Of a stretch of DNA of 7,578 bases, positions 1 through 4,250 are shown piece by piece (the first letter of the stretch is position 1; every line of letters starts with the position of its first letter). The position numbers were made by a program, and so were the translations under genes. The DNA lies in contig MHSZ01000024.1 of the NCBI GenBank assembly GCA_001824745.1, forward strand, positions 3,027 to 10,604, given 5' to 3'. This DNA is from Candidatus Terrybacteria bacterium RIFCSPLOWO2_01_FULL_58_14 (lineage in GTDB: Bacteria > Patescibacteriota > Minisyncoccia > Terrybacterales > 2-01-FULL-58-14). The notes below the pieces were generated by a model. That model did no database searches and had not been told where the DNA came from. It saw only the letters and a program-made list of their open reading frames with translations.

Positions 1-768
1 GAAGTTCGTGCCGCCTCCGATCAAACGCACCGAGGTGCCCACCTCAAGATAGTTAGTGTTGTCACCGCCGTCGGTCTCCATGCGGTTCGTCGCCGCGCCC
101 GGTGTAGCGTATGCCGCACTCTCGAGGATGGCGTTGAACTCAAATACTAAGTCGGGTGCTGCCGCCACATTATTCTGACACGCATAGCGATATACCAGAT
201 CAACGGTAGTTGCGGGATCACCGTTGGGGGTATTATCCGCTAAACTATTGGTGGGGTCGAGCGGAAGGTTGCTCAACGGCGATCCTCCAGTGATGGCCGT
301 AAGGTCCACGGGAACCCAACCCGTACCGGCCGTGAGCGTTGGGGTGATGTTGGTGACGCAAAAGTCGCCTGCGGCCGAATCGAACGTGTTGCCCGCGTCA
401 ACATCAGTACCTTCGGCCACATCCACGACGCACGCCTTTGTGGCATTCGCCTCGGAGAAGCTGTAGCCGATTTTCATGTCAACATTGTCAGGTGTGCCAG
501 CGCAAAACGATGCCACAGCGGCGTCCAGATCAGGGCTCGCGACGCTTGTCACATAAATCCCGAGTGCTGTTTTGAGGGAATTCAAGTCCGCGATGCGCTG
601 AGCATCCCGAGAACGGGCCAGGGTTTCTGCAGGGTTTAAGATCAAAATAAGAATCCCGGCCAGAACCACGATCACCGCAATGACGATAAGCAGCTCCAGC
701 AACGTGAAGCCTCTCGGCTGCGTTTGGGATACCCCCCTCGCGCGCCTAGTGAGAGAATATACGGACAT
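1..768 (-). CDS. Type IV prepilin / pilin-like protein (3' end outside window)
   Basis: This is the structural subunit of a type IV pilus or pseudopilus. A prepilin peptidase would cut and methylate it, and it would then polymerise through its N-terminal helix. The frame is open from the ATG at 768 to the window edge, giving 256 residues with no stop. Seen: a basic leader of 20 residues, then the class III cleavage site RG|FTLLE (G20, F21, E25 at mature position +5), then a hydrophobic helix to about residue 44. The NPAETLARSRDAQR segment and the GW..VDL...GGSPLSNLPLDPTN segment (about 150-174) match pilins I associate with Candidate Phyla Radiation bacteria. Four Cys (89, 113, 137, 197) could form two disulfides. 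No SD site precedes the ATG; an extended -10 lies 15 bases upstream. It is transcribed away from the pilMN cluster. The family call is secure; major versus minor pilin cannot be told. Confidence 0.93.
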   Translation of the reverse strand, partial: MSVYSLTRRARGVSQTQPRGFTLLELLIVIAVIVVLAGILILILNPAETLARSRDAQRIADLNSLKTALGIYVTSVASPDLDAAVASFCAGTPDNVDMKIGYSFSEANATKACVVDVAEGTDVDAGNTFDSAAGDFCVTNITPTLTAGTGWVPVDLTAITGGSPLSNLPLDPTNSLADNTPNGDPATTVDLVYRYACQNNVAAAPDLVFEFNAILESAAYATPGAATNRMETDGGDNTNYLEVGTSVRLIGGGTNF

Positions 769-782
769 ATTAATGTATTTTT

Positions 783-791
783 ACTATAGCA
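783..791 (-). promoter_or_regulatory. Extended -10 promoter for the pilin gene
   Basis: On the minus strand the sequence reads TGCTATAGT, an extended -10 (TGn plus a hexamer one base off TATAAT after allowing G at position 5). Transcription would start near 776, leaving a leader of only about 8 bases before the ATG at 768. No recognisable -35 hexamer sits 16-18 bases upstream; a C9 run and CG-rich DNA occupy that spacer. The call is by sequence match only. Confidence 0.5.
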
Positions 792-793
792 CA

Positions 794-802
794 GGGGGGG
801 GG
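794..802. repeat. G9 homopolymer in the pilin promoter spacer
   Basis: Nine consecutive G on the plus strand (C9 on the coding strand of the pilin gene) start three bases upstream of the extended -10, in the place where the -35/-10 spacer lies. Runs of this length are prone to slippage, and length changes here would alter promoter geometry. The exact length may also suffer from sequencing or assembly error. Confidence 0.75.
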
Positions 803-805
803 CGC

Positions 806-839
806 CGACGGCAGCCCTTTATCCACAGGGCAGCCGCCG
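806..839. repeat. Imperfect inverted repeat (hairpin) in the pilin/pilMN intergenic region
   Basis: The arms CGACGGCAGCCC (806-817) and GGGCAGCCGCCG (828-839) can pair over 12 positions with two mismatches around a 10-base loop. No T-run follows on the plus strand, so it does not look like an ordinary terminator. The loop contains TTATCCACA. Confidence 0.55.
819..827 (+). promoter_or_regulatory. Perfect DnaA-box sequence TTATCCACA
   Basis: The nonamer equals the strongest form of the bacterial DnaA-box consensus (TTATNCACA). It is the only exact copy I see in the window and it fills the loop of the 806-839 hairpin. A lone box could be a DnaA regulatory or titration site, or chance. No dnaA, dnaN or box cluster is nearby to support an origin. 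Confidence 0.35.
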
Positions 840-840
840 A

Positions 841-920
841 CAGATTGGTAGATTCGCAGATTGGCAGAATGGCAGATTTGCAGATTCGCAAATTAGCGGA
901 TTCGTTGACTAACCGATTGC
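841..920. repeat. Ten degenerate 8-bp tandem repeats (CAGATTNN type)
   Basis: Ten contiguous octamers follow one another: cagattgg, tagattcg, cagattgg, cagaatgg, cagatttg, cagattcg, caaattag, cggattcg, ttgactaa, ccgattgc. The first six are the most regular and the last four are decayed. The same GCAGATT core returns in inverted orientation (AATCTGC) at 924-960, so the whole block could fold into a large imperfect cruciform. It is non-coding and sits between divergent pilus genes. Confidence 0.8.
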
Positions 921-921
921 A

Positions 922-966
922 CTAATCTGCTAATAACTAATCTGCTATTCGCTAATCTGCTATACT
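922..966. repeat. Three 15-bp tandem repeats (CTAATCTGCTAnnnn)
   Basis: Three contiguous units, 922-936, 937-951 and 952-966, share the first eleven bases CTAATCTGCTA (the second and third share CTAATCTGCTAT) and differ in the tail. The core AATCTGC is the reverse complement of the octamer core to the left. The tail of the third unit supplies the -10 hexamer TATACT of the pilMN promoter, so the promoter is built from a repeat unit. Confidence 0.85.
958..966 (+). promoter_or_regulatory. Extended -10 promoter for the pilMN cluster; near-leaderless start
   Basis: TGCTATACT is an extended -10 with a hexamer one base from TATAAT. It ends seven bases before the ATG at 974, so transcription should start at about 973-974. 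The mRNA would then be leaderless or carry one extra base, which agrees with the absence of any SD site. No -35 match is present at the usual distance. The start site is predicted, not measured. Confidence 0.6.
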
Positions 967-973
967 AAACACA

Positions 974-2497
974 ATGGATCCGCTGCGCGTGATCCTCCAA
1001 GAATATCCCGTTGCCGGACTGGAGATCGGCGAACGCTCCCTCCGGCTCGTTTTACTGGCGCTCAAAACGCCAGAAAAGCAACGCGTCCCGAAGCCCAAAA
1101 AAGCAAAAGAGGCGGCCAAGGCAGCCCCTACGCACAATGTGCTCGCCCCCTCCTCTCCCCTCGCCCCTCCCCAAAGCGGTCCGCCCACCATCCAAATCGC
1201 AGCCACCGCGGAAGAGGCGCTTCCGGAAGGCGTTATCGGGGGGGGCGTGATCCGCAAACCGGAACTCCTCGTCCAGGCCCTCACGCGGCTCCGCCGCCGC
1301 GCGCAAAACGCGAGTCGCTATGTCATCGCAAGCGTCCCTGCGGATATTATCTACACGCGCGTCTTCACATTTCCCGGGACGATCAGCGGCAAGCGTCTCG
1401 AAGAAACGATGCAGCTCACGGCCGGCTTCCAACTCCCCAAGGCCCCGGAGGAGATGTACCTGGACTGGGAAGAAGCCAAATCGAAACGCGATGAGAAAGC
1501 CGTCCTCCTCGCGATGGCGCCACGGAACATCGTTGATGGATACCTGAAAGCGCTTGACGCCGCGGGATTCCGTACGGTCGCGCTCGAACACCATCTATTG
1601 AGTATTACGCGCTCACTCCCGAAAAGCGATGACGTCATGCTTTTCACCGTTTCCGAACCGTCCAGCATGACGGTCGCCATACTCGTCGCGGGAGAAATCC
1701 GTTTCATGCGCACGATCCCGAAAACGAATGCGGAGGGCGCGGAACTTGAAAAAGAACTTGAAAAGATCTCCGAGTTCGCCGAAGCGAGCTTCGGCCCCAT
1801 CGCGCGCCGCCTCGCACTCCCCGGCGAAATGACGCTCCCTGATATCGTCACCCAAGACCGCCGCACTCGCGACCATGCGGCGGAATGGCTCGCGAGTACG
1901 GGAGCAGCGCTACGAGGACTCCTCCCTCGCCGAGACGACACGCTCGTCAGTATCCTTCCGGTCGGAACAGAAGAGGCCTATGAACGGCAGAAGATGCTCG
2001 CCTTCGCAGGGCTCCTTGCCAACCTCACGATCGGCGTTACGACAGTAATCGCTGCAGGTTTCCTCGTCGTTTGGTCGCTCCTGGGCTTCCTCCAACAACA
2101 AGCGATCGAACAGCCGGGGCTCACCGTAGCCCTCTCGCCGGAAACGCGAGAGGCGCTCGGTCGCGCGGAACGACTCAATGCCCTCCTCGGCCTTGCGGCT
2201 CCTCTCACAGAAAGCATGCCGCGTTACAGCACGATCCTTGCGGCACTCGGCGAAACAGTGCCTTCGGGCATCCGTCTCACCGAAGTCCGAATGGCCTCGT
2301 TGGAGGCGGAATTCCAAATCGGAGGGAACGCCGCGGACCGCACGGCACTCACCACCTTCCGTGATCAACTCGAAGAGTCCGCGCTCTTTTCCGGAGCGAC
2401 GCTCCCGCTCGCCGATATCAGCCAGCGCGAGAACATCCCTTTCACGCTCACCGTCCGCCTTGAAGATCCATCAGCGACACTCGGCTACTCCGAATGA
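974..2497 (+). CDS. PilM-PilN fusion, type IV pilus assembly platform
   Basis: This 507-residue protein joins two parts that are separate genes in most type IV pilus operons. Residues 12-315 resemble PilM, the actin-like cytoplasmic ATPase-fold protein: VAGLEIGERSLRLVLL matches the first phosphate loop, followed by LPEGVIGGGVI, a typical LP.APEEMYLDWEEA stretch near 154-168, VLLAMAPRNIV (177-187) and the LDAAGF segment. A Lys/Pro/Ala-rich insert (about 32-72) interrupts the first lobe. Residues 325-507 resemble PilN: VSILP (325-329) stands for the INLLP motif by which PilN N-termini bind PilM, followed by a transmembrane helix (about 347-373) and a periplasmic PilN-like fold (about 434-500). 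The second actin-like subdomain looks poor in recognisable phosphate-2 and adenosine motifs. It heads a plus-strand cluster and is followed three bases later by the PilO-like gene, in the same frame. Domain calls are by pattern; the fusion is seen directly. Confidence 0.85.
   Translation: MDPLRVILQEYPVAGLEIGERSLRLVLLALKTPEKQRVPKPKKAKEAAKAAPTHNVLAPSSPLAPPQSGPPTIQIAATAEEALPEGVIGGGVIRKPELLVQALTRLRRRAQNASRYVIASVPADIIYTRVFTFPGTISGKRLEETMQLTAGFQLPKAPEEMYLDWEEAKSKRDEKAVLLAMAPRNIVDGYLKALDAAGFRTVALEHHLLSITRSLPKSDDVMLFTVSEPSSMTVAILVAGEIRFMRTIPKTNAEGAELEKELEKISEFAEASFGPIARRLALPGEMTLPDIVTQDRRTRDHAAEWLASTGAALRGLLPRRDDTLVSILPVGTEEAYERQKMLAFAGLLANLTIGVTTVIAAGFLVVWSLLGFLQQQAIEQPGLTVALSPETREALGRAERLNALLGLAAPLTESMPRYSTILAALGETVPSGIRLTEVRMASLEAEFQIGGNAADRTALTTFRDQLEESALFSGATLPLADISQRENIPFTLTVRLEDPSATLGYSE
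1238..1245. repeat. G8 homopolymer inside the pilMN coding sequence
   Basis: Eight G encode Gly89-Gly90 and the first two bases of the Gly91 codon (GGG GGG GGC). Loss of one G would shift the frame straight into a TGA at 1248-1250, truncating the protein at about residue 91, before most of the PilM domain. This makes it a candidate on/off contingency tract, although a Gly-Gly-Gly run in GC-rich DNA could be incidental. Confidence 0.7.
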
Positions 2498-2500
2498 TGT

Positions 2501-3070
2501 ATGTTCAGCCGCAAGAGTTTCCGCCAAGCCCTGCTCCGTGAAGGCCTCAAGGCGATCGTCGTGATCGTCGTCGCAGGAGGCATCGCGTTCATCGGCTCTT
2601 CGCAAATCTCTCGTTCGAGCACCTCGCTCACGGAAGGACGCCGGGCGCTCGCAACGCTTCAGACGCAACAAGCCGCTGTCGGCTCTCTCCAGGAACAACT
2701 CGTAAAAATCGGCGATGCGGATACGGAAATCGAAGAGGGCTTTGTTCCGCTCCCGAGCATTGACCGGCCGATTGCAGCAATCGAGGCGCTTGCCGGAACC
2801 CACGGCCTGCTGCATCGCGCCTTGCGATTCGATACCCCCCGTCCGCTCACCGATGTCACCGTAACCGCGCCCTTCGGTATTACCCGCGCCCCTTTCACGA
2901 TTACGCTCACGGGGCGCGGAAACGACCTCATTGCGTACCTCAACGCCTTAGAGCGTCTCCCTTATTTCATCCGCGTCGACGGCCTCACGATTACCGCACC
3001 GCAAGATGGAAGTTGGAATAACGAGGCATCCGTCACGCTCCAGGGCTCTCTGGACTTCCGCAGCGAGTAA
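2501..3070 (+). CDS. PilO-like type IV pilus inner-membrane protein
   Basis: This 189-residue bitopic membrane protein would partner with the PilN part of the upstream fusion, forming the periplasmic alignment ring of the pilus platform. Seen: a short basic cytoplasmic N-terminus, a transmembrane helix (about 17-33), a likely coiled coil (about 38-72, rich in Leu, Gln and Ala), then an alpha/beta domain with FTITLTGRGNDLIAYLNALERLPYFIRVD (132-160 region), which fits the PilO C-terminal ferredoxin-like fold. Length and order are right for PilO. The ATG at 2501 lies three bases after the pilMN stop and has no SD site, so translation is probably coupled. It is in the same frame as pilMN, with only TGA TGT between them. 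GspM-type proteins share this plan, but the PilMN neighbour favours PilO. Confidence 0.8.
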   Translation: MFSRKSFRQALLREGLKAIVVIVVAGGIAFIGSSQISRSSTSLTEGRRALATLQTQQAAVGSLQEQLVKIGDADTEIEEGFVPLPSIDRPIAAIEALAGTHGLLHRALRFDTPRPLTDVTVTAPFGITRAPFTITLTGRGNDLIAYLNALERLPYFIRVDGLTITAPQDGSWNNEASVTLQGSLDFRSE

Positions 3071-3094
3071 CACCGGCCCGACAATTCCAACTTC

Positions 3095-3115
3095 CAGATT
3101 CTAGATTCCAGATTC
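3095..3115. repeat. Three 7-bp tandem repeats ([C/T]AGATTC)
   Basis: CAGATTC, TAGATTC and CAGATTC follow one another in the 64-base gap after the PilO-like gene. The AGATT core is the same as in the 841-920 array, so the two arrays are probably related. No promoter or SD site for the next gene is evident in this gap. Confidence 0.75.
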
Positions 3116-3134
3116 CCGGCTATCGCTCCACCCT

Positions 3135-3509
3135 ATGCCTTCTCTCCTCGCTTCTCTCCGCCGTCCTGAAGTGCGGCGCTGGATCTATCCCGCGGCGTTA
3201 TTGCTCTTCGTGCTCGTCGCAGCGTGGATATTCACCGCTACGACGCGATTCCTCCTCGTCACCATCGATCGTGCGCTTGAGATCCAGGTGCCGTCCGAGG
3301 AATCTGCCCGTCGTATCGATGCGGCGGCGCTCGATGCCGTAATACGAAAACTCAACATCGCGCCAACGGGACAGCCGGCTCCCTTGCCCGCACCTGCAGA
3401 AGAGAGCGCCCCGGAGGAAACCGAGGCGGCGACCGAGGAATCCGAGACCAGCACACCCCCGCCTCCTCCCGAGGGAACGAGCAGCGAGGCCGAAGAAGCC
3501 GCGCCGTAA
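3135..3509 (+). CDS. Small single-pass membrane protein with acidic Pro-rich tail (pilus cluster)
   Basis: I recognise no family for this 124-residue protein. Seen: a basic N-terminus (R9-R15), one transmembrane helix (about 17-36), a short helical segment with EIQVPSEESARRIDAAALDAVIRKL features (49-73), and a low-complexity tail (about 80-124) rich in Pro, Glu, Ala, Ser and Thr with no Cys. The tail is probably disordered and, by the positive-inside rule, lies outside the cytoplasm. It is the fourth position after the pilin, PilMN and PilO genes on the same strand, where PilP or a platform accessory protein is often found. There is no lipobox or PilP-like beta domain, so a PilP assignment is not supported. 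A pilus-associated role is inferred from position alone. It has no SD site at the ATG. Confidence 0.7.
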   Translation: MPSLLASLRRPEVRRWIYPAALLLFVLVAAWIFTATTRFLLVTIDRALEIQVPSEESARRIDAAALDAVIRKLNIAPTGQPAPLPAPAEESAPEETEAATEESETSTPPPPPEGTSSEAEEAAP

Positions 3510-3538
3510 AAACTTCACCCCGATATCATCGATCGGGG
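3507..3538 (-). terminator. Intrinsic terminator downstream of tRNA-Ala (minus strand)
   Basis: The perfect 7-bp stem CCCCGAT (3518-3524) / ATCGGGG (3532-3538) with a 7-base loop is followed on the minus strand by TGAAG and then TTTTT, which overlaps the stop codon of the plus-strand gene. On the plus strand no T-run follows, so it mainly serves minus-strand transcripts such as the tRNA. It could still fold at the 3' end of the pilus mRNA. Confidence 0.5.
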
Positions 3539-3545
3539 CGACCTC

Positions 3546-3565
3546 CCTGCCTGCCGGCAGACAGG
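3546..3565. repeat. 20-bp near-perfect palindrome CCTGCCTGCCGGCAGACAGG
   Basis: The two 10-base arms are complementary except for one position (A in place of G). From memory, the perfect form of this palindrome recurs in intergenic DNA of many Candidate Phyla Radiation genomes, in the manner of a REP element. Only one copy is in this window. It lies between the convergent 3' ends of the pilus cluster and the tRNA. Confidence 0.7.
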
Positions 3566-3597
3566 CGCCTTGCCCCGCATAATGGGCCCGGGAAATG

Positions 3598-3669
3598 TGG
3601 AGCAGGCGGGATTCGAACCCGCGACCCCTGCATTGCAAATGCAGTACTCTACCACTGAGCTACTGCCCC
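3598..3669 (-). tRNA. tRNA-Ala (anticodon UGC)
   Basis: The cloverleaf folds completely on the minus strand. The acceptor stem is GGGGCAG/CTGCTCC and includes the G3:U70 pair that identifies tRNA-Ala; the D arm is GCTC...GAGT. The anticodon stem CTGCA/TGCAG encloses the loop TTTGCAA with anticodon TGC, and the T arm is GCGGG-TTCGAAT-CCCGC. The discriminator base is A (3598). The next bases read CA rather than CCA, so the 3' CCA is not encoded and must be added by a CCA-adding enzyme. The gene stands alone, with its own putative promoter and terminator. Confidence 0.97.
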
Positions 3670-3706
3670 ATCATACACGCGCAGACAAATCCGAGATTCT
3701 TCCGCT

Positions 3707-3735
3707 ACTCTAACGCTGCCTTCTGAAAGCGGCAA
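3707..3735 (-). promoter_or_regulatory. Putative promoter of tRNA-Ala
   Basis: On the minus strand TTGCCG (3730-3735) and TAGAGT (3707-3712) are separated by 17 bases; each matches 4 of 6 consensus positions. The start would be near 3700, giving a leader of about 30 bases that RNase P would remove. It is back to back with the stronger plus-strand promoter at 3739-3767. Confidence 0.35.
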
Positions 3736-3738
3736 GGA

Positions 3739-3767
3739 TAGACACGGCGCCATCTATCTGCTATTCT
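3739..3767 (+). promoter_or_regulatory. Promoter of the small membrane-protein operon
   Basis: TAGACA (3739-3744) is one base from the -35 consensus. It is followed by an optimal 17-base spacer that ends in TGC, and then by TATTCT (3762-3767), so the -10 is extended. This is the best sigma-70-type promoter in the window. Transcription should begin near 3774, giving a leader of about 37 bases before the ATG at 3811. Confidence 0.65.
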
Positions 3768-3810
3768 CCCTCGAGAGACGAAGCTCATTACCAACGCGCG
3801 GAGGGAATCA

Positions 3811-3876
3811 ATGACGGGATTCATTATCATCGTTCTCCTCGTCGTCATCCTCGTCCTGCTCGCGAACAGGGCCTAA
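3811..3876 (+). CDS. 21-residue hydrophobic membrane peptide
   Basis: This very short ORF is supported by its signals more than by its length. GGAGG at 3800-3804 lies 6 bases before the ATG, and a strong promoter lies 44 bases upstream of the ATG. The peptide starts MTGF, runs through about 14 Ile, Val and Leu residues as a single membrane-spanning helix, and ends in LANRA. It has no signal-peptide cleavage motif. The next gene begins 30 bases after its stop with its own SD site, so the two form an operon. I recognise no family. Possible roles are a regulator or subunit of the neighbouring two-helix protein, or a toxin-like membrane peptide. No function can be assigned. Confidence 0.6.
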   Translation: MTGFIIIVLLVVILVLLANRA

Positions 3877-3905
3877 CACGGGCCCATCATTACGGAGGCA
3901 ACGTC

Positions 3906-4157
3906 ATGATTGCAACCGGCACCATACTCATCGCACTCGGCTTCCTGCTCGCCATTTCCGTGCAGATCACCTTCGGACGCCTTATGCGCCAACAGTTCGT
4001 GGCGATCTATGCGCGCGTTCCCACCACCGAGGAGGCAGTGCAACAGGCATGGCGGCCAATCCAAACCCTGGGATTTCCCACATGGCTTCTGGGCCGTGTG
4101 GTGCAAATCGTAGGAGGCGGCGCCCTCGTCTACGCGGGCTCGCTGCTCATCGCATAA
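3906..4157 (+). CDS. 83-residue protein with two transmembrane helices, unknown function
   Basis: The start is fixed by GGAGG at 3894-3898, seven bases before the ATG. Seen: a first membrane helix (about 4-22), a central segment of about 35 residues that begins with basic residues (R25, R28) and continues through VPTTEEAVQQAWRPIQTLGF, and a second helix (about 59-81) with a GGGALVYAG run. There are no Cys, no His and no obvious catalytic motif. It follows the 21-residue peptide on the same transcript, and a strong hairpin lies 23 bases after the stop, so the operon is self-contained. I do not recognise the family. The Trp-Arg and Gly-rich second helix could suit a small transporter, holin-like or helper subunit, but nothing selects among these. 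Confidence 0.75.
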   Translation: MIATGTILIALGFLLAISVQITFGRLMRQQFVAIYARVPTTEEAVQQAWRPIQTLGFPTWLLGRVVQIVGGGALVYAGSLLIA

Positions 4158-4180
4158 ACCCTCTGCATCCGAAACGTATC

Positions 4181-4207
4181 GGGCTCCCTTGCGGGAGCCC
4201 TTCGCTT
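4181..4207 (+). terminator. Intrinsic terminator of the small membrane-protein operon
   Basis: A perfect 8-bp GC-rich stem, GGGCTCCC (4181-4188) and GGGAGCCC (4193-4200), closes a TTGC tetraloop and is followed by TTCGCTT. The T-run is interrupted, but the hairpin is very stable. The aldolase gene ends on the opposite strand about 50 bases away, so the same stem may also stop that transcript, although few T follow on the minus strand. Confidence 0.75.
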
Positions 4208-4250
4208 ACGTCCAAGGCGGATGGGTGATGCTCTGCCGTGGGCGGAGTTC

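Noticed and set aside
680..925. Plus-strand ORF of 81 codons across the pilin start and the repeat array
   Set aside because: Its C-terminal half is a translation of the 8-bp repeats (QIGRMADLQIRKLADS), and it lies antisense to the pilin leader and promoter.
841..966. CRISPR array
   Set aside because: The units are contiguous 8- and 15-bp repeats with no unique spacers of 25-45 bases, and no cas genes are present.
806..966. Chromosomal replication origin
   Set aside because: There is only one DnaA box and no dnaA, dnaN, rpmH or gyrB nearby. The tandem repeats are not strongly AT-rich.
2495..2497. TGA recoded as glycine (code 25)
   Set aside because: The aldolase ends with its conserved C-terminal Tyr directly before TGA, and no coding region here contains an internal TGA.
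3596..3598. Encoded 3' CCA of tRNA-Ala
   Set aside because: The bases after the acceptor stem read ACA on the tRNA strand; only the discriminator A belongs to the gene.
3198..3638. Minus-strand ORF of 146 codons running through the tRNA and the 3135 gene
   Set aside because: It crosses the tRNA-Ala gene and its terminator hairpin and has no conserved content.
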